The translations under genes were made by a program, and so were the position numbers. From positions 1-49,115 of the forward strand of contig SXON01000168.1 of NCBI GenBank assembly GCA_005778355.1: a stretch of 49,115 nucleotides of DNA, read 5' to 3'. Under the pieces are notes generated by a model. The model made no database searches, was not told the origin of the DNA, and saw nothing but the letters and a program-made list of their open reading frames with translations. Positions 23,683 to 31,734 of the stretch are shown in pieces (within the stretch, counting starts at the first letter, position 1; every line of letters starts with the position of its first letter). Origin of the DNA: Pseudomonadota bacterium. Lineage in GTDB: Bacteria > Myxococcota_A > UBA796 > SXON01.

Positions 23683-24019
23683 GCTCATCGCACTATCGCT
23701 CCTGGCCTGCACGCCCGACGAGAAGGACACCGCCGAGATCGATTCCGCCGAGGAGATTGACTACCCCGAGGTGAACGAGTGCACCGAGGTGGTGCTCGAG
23801 TTCGATGGCAACGATCCTCCGCGGGTGGGCGACCTCTGGACGATCTGGCTCAATTGCGACGGCACTGTGCTCATGGGCGCCTCGCGCATCGCCGTGAACC
23901 CCGTCGAGGCCGCGACTCTGGACGAGAACGAGCTCACCTGGGCGCTGCCCGGAGAGGCGACGATCGACATGCAGACCGGGCAGACCAAGGGCAGCCGCAC
24001 GGTGACGGTCAGCGAGTAG
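23681..24019 (+). CDS. Small acidic lipoprotein
   Basis: Encodes 112 residues. MLIALSLLAC is a very short lipoprotein signal with Cys10 and no basic residue. An acidic tether (TPDEKDTAEIDSAEEID) leads to an 80-residue domain with two Cys (in VNECTE and LNCDG) and a mainly beta pattern. I do not recognise the domain. The ATG lies inside the CATG formed with the helicase start on the other strand, so its promoter must sit within the helicase coding sequence; TACGCT nine bases upstream is a candidate -10. It ends 14 bases from a convergent gene. Confidence 0.75.
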   Translation: MLIALSLLACTPDEKDTAEIDSAEEIDYPEVNECTEVVLEFDGNDPPRVGDLWTIWLNCDGTVLMGASRIAVNPVEAATLDENELTWALPGEATIDMQTGQTKGSRTVTVSE

Positions 24020-24033
24020 GCAGCGGCTAGAAC

Positions 24034-24798
24034 TCAGCTCCCGCTGCCGAAGACCTCGGTGAAGTCCGACACCATGCGGGTGCCGATGCCCACCAGCTTG
24101 TCGGCCTGCGGCCCGATCTCGCCGATCGCCTTGATGTTCTTGGTGACCGTGGTGGTGGCCTTCGCCGCGCCGAGCGGGTTGCCCTTGACCTCCGCGACGA
24201 TTTGCTTCGGGAAGTCCTTGGACTTCTCCACCAGCGACATGGCGTTCTCCTTGAGGCCCACCACGGAGGTGACGGTGGCCGAGGAGGCGTCGAGCAAGCC
24301 GTTCACCGCGTCGATGCCGACCTGCACATTCTCGGGGACGGCGTCCTTGGCCTTGAGCTTCGGCGTGGTGCCTTCCATCACGACCTCGAGCTTGTCGCCC
24401 GCCGTCTTCTGGAGCGACTCGAAGGCCTTGCTCATCGGCGCGTCGGTGCCCACGCCGAGGGCGGACTTCGCCTCCTGGCGCGCCGTCTTGAGCGAAACGC
24501 GCTGCTCTTCGAGCTTGGTCTGCACGTCCTTGGCCTCGCGGAAGATGGCGTCCATCGACTCGATGCCGCAGTCCTCGATCGGCGTGAGCTCGGTTTCCTT
24601 CTCCTCGTCCTTCCCAGACTTCTTCGTCTTCTTTTCCTTCTTGGTCTTGGTGGACTTGGTGTCGGTGGTGGTGTCCGCGGTGGTCTCGGGAGTGGACGAC
24701 GCCGGCTCCTCCGACTTGGGCTTGGCAACGGCCTCAGGGGCAGCGACGAGAACGGCACCGAGCACGGCAAGGCCGAGCAAACGAACGAGGGTGGACAT
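24034..24798 (-). CDS. Exported coiled-coil protein with Lys/Thr-rich linker
   Basis: Encodes 254 residues. A Sec signal peptide (MSTLVRLLGLAVLGAVLVAA, cleavage at AVA) is followed by a low-complexity Thr/Lys/Glu region (about 27-75) with strongly repetitive lysines. The remaining 175 residues are helical, with coiled-coil potential around IFREAKDVQTKLEEQRV and two further amphipathic segments. There is one Cys, in IEDCGIES. The start has GGAG seven bases upstream. The family is not recognised; it may be a periplasmic or envelope-associated structural protein. Confidence 0.75.
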   Translation of the reverse strand: MSTLVRLLGLAVLGAVLVAAPEAVAKPKSEEPASSTPETTADTTTDTKSTKTKKEKKTKKSGKDEEKETELTPIEDCGIESMDAIFREAKDVQTKLEEQRVSLKTARQEAKSALGVGTDAPMSKAFESLQKTAGDKLEVVMEGTTPKLKAKDAVPENVQVGIDAVNGLLDASSATVTSVVGLKENAMSLVEKSKDFPKQIVAEVKGNPLGAAKATTTVTKNIKAIGEIGPQADKLVGIGTRMVSDFTEVFGSGS

Positions 24799-24878
24799 GG
24801 CGTCTCCGGGAAGGGCCCCTGTCTAACGCAAACGCACGCGTCGATCCCTCGGCGCTTCGTGCGGATAGGCTGCACGCC

Positions 24879-24892
24879 AAGGAGCGCCCATC
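24879..24892 (+). promoter_or_regulatory. Strong Shine-Dalgarno sequence in front of an ATC codon
   Basis: AAGGAG (24879-24884) is followed after five bases by ATC (24890-24892). ATC is the first plausible codon of the NTPase reading frame after an in-frame TAG at 24866. No ATG, GTG or TTG exists in frame until a GTG at 24980, which would remove conserved N-terminal sequence. This points to a rare AUC start or an ATG-to-ATC change. Confidence 0.5.
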
Positions 24893-26644
24893 ACCCCGCC
24901 CTGGCTGCCGCTCGCCAGCTCCCTGCCCGGTCGCGACGACGCGATTCGCGAGGCGCTCGCCGCCCTGGCCGAGGGACCCGTGCTGTTGATCCATGGCCCG
25001 CCGGGGATCGGTAAGACCTCGCTGGCCGGGGCGGTCGCCCGCGCGACATCGCGTCCGATATTGGCGTTTTCTCTGGTGGGTGCCGACGACGGTGACGACG
25101 CGCTCCGCGCCCTAGGCGACGCGCTCGGTGCCTTGCCCTGCGGCGACGAGGCCGCCATCTTGGAGGCGCTTTTCGGGCTCGATGGCGCGCTCCTCGTGGC
25201 CGACGACGTGGCCGACGACGCCGCGCTCGCCGCCGTGGAGCGCGTGGTGGCCAACATTCCAGACGGACGCCTGCTGGCGGTGAGCGAGGGCCCGCTCGAT
25301 CGCCCGGGATTGGCCCTCGGCCCCTTGCCGGCGGCGGTGCTCGGCGACGACTCGGGCAACCCGCTCTGGGCTCGCCTCGCCGGCGCCCTGGGCGTGCCCA
25401 TCGAGGAGTCGCTGGCGGCGCTCGGCGACGACCTGACGCTCCTCGCCGCATTCCCCTGCGGGCTCCCCCGCGCGGCCGTTCCGCGGCTGCCCTCGGCGGT
25501 CTTGCGGCCGGATGCTCGTGACCGGGCAGTGCTCCGACGGGGCGTGGCCGCCGCCATCACGCCCATGGTGCTCGATCCTGCCCCCGAGGCGGCGCGGCGT
25601 GCGCTGTCGCCCCTCGCCGACCTGGCCCGAGGGGCACACCTCGCCCACTCGCCCGACCCTCGTGACATCCTCGCGCTGCGGCTCCTCGCACGCCAGAGTC
25701 GCGACCCAGTCCTGCGCGCGGAGCTGCTCGGCGCCGCAGCGCGCCTCGTCGTGGCCTGTGGCCAGGCCGGCCCAGCGCTGGCGCTCCTCGTCCCCACGGA
25801 GGGCGCGCCCTACGCGGCCCTCGCGCTCTACGACTGGGCGGCCTGCGACGTCTTCTTGAGCAGGGGCGAGACCCCCGAGGCCTGGACCCGCGCGGAGTCG
25901 GCCTCCGAGGCTTTCGGCTCGGCGGGCGACGCCTATGGTCGCGCCGCCCTGTGGCGCCGGGTAGCCGACCGCCTCGGAGAGCGGGGCGACGTGCACCGTG
26001 CCGAGGAGGCCTGGCGTCGCGCTCGCCAGGCGGCCCGAATCGTGGGCGACGATACCGGCGTCGCCGCGGCCCTGCGTGGTGCCGCCGCGCTCGCCACCAG
26101 CAGGGGAGAGTGGGTGGGCGCGGGGGCGCTCCACGACGAGGCCGCGGAGGCGGCAGGCGCGGGGCTAGCGGAGCGGACCAACTTGCGCCTCGGCGAGCTC
26201 TCGCTGGCGCTCGTGCGCGGCGAGGGCAATCGGATCCGCAAGGCGCTCGACAGCCTGGAAGCCAGCGCCGGCGACGACGTGCTCCTGCGTGCCAACCTCT
26301 GGCGACGACGCGCCGACGCGCTCTTGCGCGCGGGCGACGCCGATGGCGCGCTCATCGCGGTCGATCGGGCGGTGGGCCTCTACGGCAACCTCGGCGAGTT
26401 CGTGGCCCGCGGCGCCGCACTGCGCTTGCTCGGCGACATCTGCGGCGTGAGCGGTCGTGCCCAGGAGGCCCGCGAAGGCTATGCGCGGGCCCTCGACCAG
26501 CAGATGCGCGTTCGCGACTGGCGAGGCCTGGTGCGCACCCTCGATCACGCGGCGGCGCTCGAGGAACACCTGGGCGAGCTCGACCGCACCCGTATGCTCC
26601 GCGACCAGCGTGCCGCCGTGGTCCGCGTGTCTGCAGAGTCGTAA
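24890..26644 (+). CDS. P-loop NTPase with TPR-like repeats
   Basis: About 584 residues if started at ATC 24890; GTG 24980 would give 554. The N-terminal LPGRDDAIREALAALAEGP matches the GRE-type lead-in of STAND/AAA NTPases, and Walker A follows as GPPGIGKT. A probable Walker B is GALLVADDVADD about 75 residues later. The C-terminal half (from about residue 270) is helical, with TPR-like repeats (AYGRAALWRRVADRLGERGD, ADALLRAGDADGALIAVDRA). No DNA-binding or effector domain is attached, unlike LuxR-type or NLR-like relatives. It is cytoplasmic and probably a signalling switch or scaffold. The start codon is the main uncertainty. Confidence 0.8.
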   Translation: MTPPWLPLASSLPGRDDAIREALAALAEGPVLLIHGPPGIGKTSLAGAVARATSRPILAFSLVGADDGDDALRALGDALGALPCGDEAAILEALFGLDGALLVADDVADDAALAAVERVVANIPDGRLLAVSEGPLDRPGLALGPLPAAVLGDDSGNPLWARLAGALGVPIEESLAALGDDLTLLAAFPCGLPRAAVPRLPSAVLRPDARDRAVLRRGVAAAITPMVLDPAPEAARRALSPLADLARGAHLAHSPDPRDILALRLLARQSRDPVLRAELLGAAARLVVACGQAGPALALLVPTEGAPYAALALYDWAACDVFLSRGETPEAWTRAESASEAFGSAGDAYGRAALWRRVADRLGERGDVHRAEEAWRRARQAARIVGDDTGVAAALRGAAALATSRGEWVGAGALHDEAAEAAGAGLAERTNLRLGELSLALVRGEGNRIRKALDSLEASAGDDVLLRANLWRRRADALLRAGDADGALIAVDRAVGLYGNLGEFVARGAALRLLGDICGVSGRAQEAREGYARALDQQMRVRDWRGLVRTLDHAAALEEHLGELDRTRMLRDQRAAVVRVSAES

Positions 26645-26687
26645 TCCGCTTGTGGTAAACTCACTGGATCGACTCCGGTGGTCCCGC

Positions 26688-29600
26688 ATGCCGCACCGCG
26701 CCCTCGCGTTCCCTTTCTGCCTCCTCCTCCTCGCCTGCAACGACGCGACGCTCTCCGTGCAGAAGTCTCCCCCCTCGGCGGAGATCATCTCCCACGCCGA
26801 TGGCGACGCGGTGCAGGAAGGCGAGACCCTCACCTTCCGCGCGATCGTGTCCGACAGCGACGACCAACCCGACGAGCTCCTCGCCAGCTGGGTGGCCGGT
26901 AACCGCGAGCTCTGCCCGGCCGCCGCGCCGCTGCTCGATGGCACCACGCTGTGCCAGGCGGCCCTCGGGCCGGACGAGTCGACGGTGGCGGTCGTCGTGC
27001 AAGACCCCCAGGGCAACACGGGCGACGACCACGTGACGCTGGTGATCACCCCCACCTCGGCGCCCACGGTCGACATCACCGCGCCCACGGCCGAGGGCGT
27101 GTACTACTCCGACCGCCTCTTGAACTTCACCGCGCTGGTGGCCGACGCCGAGGACAGCCCGGACGTCTTGACGCTGGCCTGGACCGAGTTCACCCTCGGC
27201 GACCTTCCCATCGATCTCACCGTCGACACCAGCGGCGCCGCGAGCGGCGTGATGTACCTCGACGCCGGCGACTACTACGCCACCCTCACCGCCAGCGATA
27301 CCGACGGCAAGTCAGGCAGCGACGCCGTCACCTTCAGGGTCGGCCCCCCCAACACCGCGCCCGACTGCGAGATCACCTCGCCGGTCGAGGGCGACTACGC
27401 CGCAGAAGGCGACGTCGTCACGCTGCGCGGCGTGGTTTCCGACATCGACGTCCCCGAGGACTGGATCACCGTCACCTGGTCGAGCGACCTCGACGGCACC
27501 CTCGGCAGCAGCGGTGCCGACAGCGCGGGGAACTCCGTGCTCACCTCGAGCACCCTGTCACCGGGCACCCACACGCTCACGATGGTGGCGGCCGACGAGG
27601 TGGGCGCCACCTGCACGCAGTTTGTGCTCTTCGCGGTGAGCACGCCCCCGAGCCTTGACCTGCGCGCCCCGGTCGATGGCGACGAGTACGAGGAAGGCGA
27701 CAGCATCTTCTTCTGGGCCGAGGTCGACGACGGCGAGGACTCGCCCGACGACCTCTACGTCACCTGGGAGTCCGATCTCGACGGCATCTTCTCCACCGAG
27801 GGCGCGGACTCCTCGGGCGCGATCCTCTTCTCGTCGACCGACCTCTCCGTGGGCACCCACACGGTGGTGGTGACGGTGACCGACACCACGGGGCTCTCGA
27901 CCACGGGCCTCGTGAGCTTCGAGGTGAACGGCGCGCCAACAGCCCCCACCGTCTCGCTCAGCCCCGACCCCGCGGCGACTGGGGACGATCTCGTGGCCAG
28001 CATCGACAGTCCCAGCACCGATCCCAACGGCGACAGCGTGAGCTACAGCTATGCCTGGTACAAGAACGGCGCGCTCTCCGCGGCCTCCACGAGCGACACC
28101 CTCCCCGACTCGGCCACCAGCAAGGGCGACACATGGCGGGTTGACGTGACCCCCAACGACGGCACCGTGGATGGCCCCTCCGGCTCGGCGAGCCTGAGCA
28201 TCGGCAACACCGCGCCGAGTGTCACGAGCGCCGACATCACGCCCGACCCGGCCGATGTGTCCGACACCCTCACCTGCACCGCCACCGGCTTTGCCGACGC
28301 CGACGGCGACACCGACGTGTCCACCTTCGCATGGACGGTCAACGGGAGCGCGGCCGGCTCGGGCTCGTCGCTGGCGAGCGGCTTCGAGAAGGGCGACACC
28401 GTGGTGTGCACCGTCACCCCGTACGATGGGACCGACTACGGCACCGTCGTGACCGACACCCTGGTCATCGACAACGCGCCGCCCGAGGTGACGAGCGTCA
28501 CCCTGTCTCCCACCGACCCCACCACCGACGAGACCCTGAGCACGACCGTGGCCTCCAGCGATCCGGACGGCGATCGTGTCACTCTCTCCTACGCCTGGTA
28601 CGTCGATGGCACGCTCATCGGCAGCACTGCCACCGCGATCTCCGGCGTCACCTGGTTCGACAAGGACGAGGTGATCACCGTGGTGGTGACCCCCTACGAT
28701 GGCACCGACTACGGCGCCACGGGCACCGACTCGGTCACCTGTGCCAACACCGCGCCGACCGCGCCCACCGTGTCGATCGACCCCGACCCGCCGGCCGGGA
28801 ACGACGACCTGGTCTGTGTGATCGACACGGCGAGCAGCGACGACGACGGCGACGCGATCACCTACACCATCGAGTGGGATGTCGACGGCAGCGCCTACAG
28901 TAGCGCAACCACCACCTACGAGACCGGCGACACCGTCGACGCGGCCGACACCACCCGCGGCGAGGTGTGGACCTGCACCGCCACACCCAACGATGGAGAC
29001 GATGACGGCACGAGTGACAGTTACAGCGTGACCATTGGCAGTGGCGACTGCGACAGTCCCGGCTTCGCGGGCACCTACGCCACGAGCTGGACACGGCTCT
29101 CCTCCGCGCCGGACGCGACCTACTCGCTCATGACCTGGATGGGCGACGACATGGACTACCTGTGGAACAGCTACGGGAGCCGGATGCAGTACTACACGCC
29201 CTCGTCCGGAAGTTGGACGCGAGTGTCGTCCGGCACGCCCTGCAACCGCCCCTGGAACAGCATGGCGCCCTACGACGGCGACTTGTGGATGATCGGCTGC
29301 GGCAACATCTACAACTACGACATCGCCACCGACGTGTGGACGACGATGGCCACGTACAGCGGCGGCGACGACTACAATCAGACCGTCGCCGACTGCGACG
29401 GCAATATCTATGGCTACAGCAACAACGGCCGCATCATCATCTACGACGTCGACACCGACACCGTGAGCGAGGTCAACTCCGGCTTCGGCAGCCTCTACGA
29501 AACCCGGTTGGCCTACGATCCCACCGAGGAAGCCGTGTATTTCGGCGGCTACGCCTCGCAGGACCTCTACCGCTACGACACCAGCACCGGCGCCATCAGC

Positions 29601-29852
29601 CGCATGACGCGGATCCCCGAGTCCCAACTCAACGACATCTTCTGTGGCGACTGGTCTGGGCACCTCTACGCGGCCGGCGGCTCTTCCGGCACCTCCTTGT
29701 GGCAGTACGACATGGCGAGCGACTCCTGGTCGAACATCACCAACTACCCGGTCGACCACGGCAACAACGGTTCCTGCACGGTGTCGAGCGACGGCTACCT
29801 GTACATGTCGAGCGGCTCCTCCACCGAGGTTCACCGCCTGACGTTGTACTGA
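26688..29852 (+). CDS. Large lipoprotein with eight Ig/PKD-like domains and a propeller
   Basis: Encodes 1054 residues. The lipoprotein signal MPHRALAFPFCLLLLAC has its Cys at 17 and a basic residue. Eight tandem Ig-like/PKD-type domains follow, recognisable by recurring APTV-like starts and SWxSDLDG or YAWYxDG cores (for example SDSDDQPDELLASWVAG, SSDPDGDRVTLSYAWYVDG). Domains 5-8 are more similar to one another than to 1-4, which suggests later duplication. The last 270 residues form a Kelch-like propeller (YYTPSSGSWTRVSSG, YDIATDVWTTMATYSGGDD, YDMASDSWSNITNYP). It is probably a long surface adhesin or cell-surface binding protein. The ATG at 26688 is preferred; the longer open frame overlaps the NTPase gene. 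Confidence 0.85.
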   Translation: MPHRALAFPFCLLLLACNDATLSVQKSPPSAEIISHADGDAVQEGETLTFRAIVSDSDDQPDELLASWVAGNRELCPAAAPLLDGTTLCQAALGPDESTVAVVVQDPQGNTGDDHVTLVITPTSAPTVDITAPTAEGVYYSDRLLNFTALVADAEDSPDVLTLAWTEFTLGDLPIDLTVDTSGAASGVMYLDAGDYYATLTASDTDGKSGSDAVTFRVGPPNTAPDCEITSPVEGDYAAEGDVVTLRGVVSDIDVPEDWITVTWSSDLDGTLGSSGADSAGNSVLTSSTLSPGTHTLTMVAADEVGATCTQFVLFAVSTPPSLDLRAPVDGDEYEEGDSIFFWAEVDDGEDSPDDLYVTWESDLDGIFSTEGADSSGAILFSSTDLSVGTHTVVVTVTDTTGLSTTGLVSFEVNGAPTAPTVSLSPDPAATGDDLVASIDSPSTDPNGDSVSYSYAWYKNGALSAASTSDTLPDSATSKGDTWRVDVTPNDGTVDGPSGSASLSIGNTAPSVTSADITPDPADVSDTLTCTATGFADADGDTDVSTFAWTVNGSAAGSGSSLASGFEKGDTVVCTVTPYDGTDYGTVVTDTLVIDNAPPEVTSVTLSPTDPTTDETLSTTVASSDPDGDRVTLSYAWYVDGTLIGSTATAISGVTWFDKDEVITVVVTPYDGTDYGATGTDSVTCANTAPTAPTVSIDPDPPAGNDDLVCVIDTASSDDDGDAITYTIEWDVDGSAYSSATTTYETGDTVDAADTTRGEVWTCTATPNDGDDDGTSDSYSVTIGSGDCDSPGFAGTYATSWTRLSSAPDATYSLMTWMGDDMDYLWNSYGSRMQYYTPSSGSWTRVSSGTPCNRPWNSMAPYDGDLWMIGCGNIYNYDIATDVWTTMATYSGGDDYNQTVADCDGNIYGYSNNGRIIIYDVDTDTVSEVNSGFGSLYETRLAYDPTEEAVYFGGYASQDLYRYDTSTGAISRMTRIPESQLNDIFCGDWSGHLYAAGGSSGTSLWQYDMASDSWSNITNYPVDHGNNGSCTVSSDGYLYMSSGSSTEVHRLTLY

Positions 29853-29856
29853 ACCA

Positions 29857-31734
29857 CTACTCCCAGCCGGTCTGCGCCACGCCGGCGTCGAGGTGGCAGC
29901 GAGCCACCACGTCCTCGTTCTCTGCCATCACCAAGGCGTACTCGCGACGGTCGGTGGCGTCCCAGCCGCCGCCGCTCGGGCCCACCACGTCTTCGTAGGC
30001 CAGCGGGCGGGCCGGGAAGTCGAGGGGGTCGTCGCCGGCGCCGATGAGGCCGTCTTCGTCGTTGTCGATGCCGCTGATCACCAGGAGGCCGCGGTCGACC
30101 TCGAAGCTGAAGCGGTCGCCGTCGGTGGGCGGGAGCGTGCCGCCGATGATGTAGAAGCTGATCGCCCCAGTGTCGGACAGGTAGCGCTCGTCGGTGTAGG
30201 CGCGGCTCTGCTGCTCCCCCGAGAAGGAGCCCTCGACAATCCAGCTCACCGAGGCGCTGTCGTAGGTGACCGTCCACGCCTCGCCGCGGGCGACGCCGCC
30301 GCAAGCCGACACCGCCACCTGCTCGCCGGTGCTCGCGTCGACGGAGAGCTCGGCGTCGGAAGCCGGGCCCTGGTCTTCCAGGGCGGCGTAGGTGTAGGCG
30401 TCGGCGCTGTCGATGATCTCGTTGGGGCCGTGCGGACCGCGCAAGGAGGTGACCGCACAGCCAGTGCCCGCGTCGATCTGGAACACGAAGCCGTCTTGCG
30501 TGGTGGCAACCACCGTGGGCACGCGCGGGAGCGCACCCCAGGCGTTCGGCTGCTGCAGCCACACCGTGCCCGCGCTGGCGGCGAGCCCGGAGATGGGAGA
30601 GCCGAGGTCGACCCCCTCCACCGGGGCGTCGGAGGGGTTGGGATCTACCCAGGCTCCGGTGGCAAGGTCGTAGACGTCGACCCGGCGCGCGCCGAGCGGC
30701 GCGACGAAAAGGCGCTCGAAAGGCGTGCCGTTGGCGTCGCTGCCGCCCTGCCAGGCCACGTCGACCACCGGGCCGGCGGTGACGATCGTCTCCACGATCA
30801 CGCCCTCGCCCACGATGTAGACCGCCGGCGAGCGGCTGTCGGCCACGTAGAGCAGGCCGTCGCCACCCAGCGCGAGCCGCCAGGGCTCCGCGCCCACGGG
30901 GAGCGGCACGGAAACGAGGGTGGCCCCAGAGGCCGGGTCGAGGCCCACGACAGAGGGTGCGTCGCCGTCGATAGAGACCCACAATACGCCTTCTCCGCCG
31001 AGAATCGCCGTGGGACGGCCCCCGAGGCTGAACTCGCGCAGGCCGGTATCGGTCGTGAATTCGAAGCGATCCCCGAGGGTGGCCTCGCCCTCGATGAGGA
31101 ACTCGACCTCACCGTAGTCGGACTGGAAGGTCGTGCCCGCGACCGGCTCGGTTTCCTGCGTGCCAGAACGACTGCCGATGGCCCACCAGCGCGCGCCGTC
31201 GTACTCCACCGACCAGTCCTCGGTGGTGGTGAAGCCCTCGCGGAGCACGAGCTCGCTCAGCTTCGCGCTGTCGCCGCTACCGTCGGCATCGACGAAGGCC
31301 ACCTCGCTTGCCTCGGGCACCACCTCGGCGGGGCTCGCGTCGTCGGCCACGCCGGTGAGGTAGGGCGCCGCGACCAGCTGGTCGTTGGCCACGTCGAGGG
31401 CCCAGAGCCAGATCTCGCCGTCGCCCGCTTCGCCCCCGATGACAAAGGCAGCGAGGTCGCGCAGTTGCCGAGTCTGGCCGGTCGCGACCGCGCTGGCGCG
31501 CAGGAAGGAGGCCGTGGGGTCGTCCGTCAAGAGGCGGCCCTCCTCGAGGTCGAGGGGGACGATGGTGCCGCTGCGGCTGTTGGCCACGAAGCCAATGGGG
31601 CCGGGAAAGGGCGTGCGGCCGTCGGCCGGGAGCACCGCCGCCGCCACCGGGCCATCGAAATGCAACGGGATGGTGGGCGTGTCGTCGCAGCCGACGAGGC
31701 CGAACAGGCCGTGGATCGCCAGGAACGAGGTCAT
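29857..31734 (-). CDS. Propeller lipoprotein B downstream of ppdK
   Basis: Encodes 625 residues. MTSFLAIHGLFGLVGC is a lipoprotein signal (Cys16). The body has NHL/YncE-like beta-propeller blades (VSIDGDAPSVVGLDPASG, LALGGDGLLYVADSRSP). Two copies of a module of about 65 residues share the layout W-x-V-x-YD, a W/I-G-S core, then GDRF and a F-E-x-T/D-x-G strand. One lies near residues 165-235 and one near 510-585. The start ATG overlaps the stop of the 1096-residue lipoprotein (ATGA). The two are co-translated and share the module, so they probably act together on the cell surface. No known family member can be named. Confidence 0.82.
   Translation of the reverse strand: MTSFLAIHGLFGLVGCDDTPTIPLHFDGPVAAAVLPADGRTPFPGPIGFVANSRSGTIVPLDLEEGRLLTDDPTASFLRASAVATGQTRQLRDLAAFVIGGEAGDGEIWLWALDVANDQLVAAPYLTGVADDASPAEVVPEASEVAFVDADGSGDSAKLSELVLREGFTTTEDWSVEYDGARWWAIGSRSGTQETEPVAGTTFQSDYGEVEFLIEGEATLGDRFEFTTDTGLREFSLGGRPTAILGGEGVLWVSIDGDAPSVVGLDPASGATLVSVPLPVGAEPWRLALGGDGLLYVADSRSPAVYIVGEGVIVETIVTAGPVVDVAWQGGSDANGTPFERLFVAPLGARRVDVYDLATGAWVDPNPSDAPVEGVDLGSPISGLAASAGTVWLQQPNAWGALPRVPTVVATTQDGFVFQIDAGTGCAVTSLRGPHGPNEIIDSADAYTYAALEDQGPASDAELSVDASTGEQVAVSACGGVARGEAWTVTYDSASVSWIVEGSFSGEQQSRAYTDERYLSDTGAISFYIIGGTLPPTDGDRFSFEVDRGLLVISGIDNDEDGLIGAGDDPLDFPARPLAYEDVVGPSGGGWDATDRREYALVMAENEDVVARCHLDAGVAQTGWE

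Noticed and set aside
26457-26687. Upstream extension of the PKD lipoprotein
   Set aside because: It overlaps the NTPase gene in another frame; the lipoprotein signal begins exactly at ATG 26688.
27558-29834. 758-residue open frame on the minus strand
   Set aside because: It is the complement of the Asp/Thr-rich PKD domains and reads as a Val/Gly/Ala shadow.
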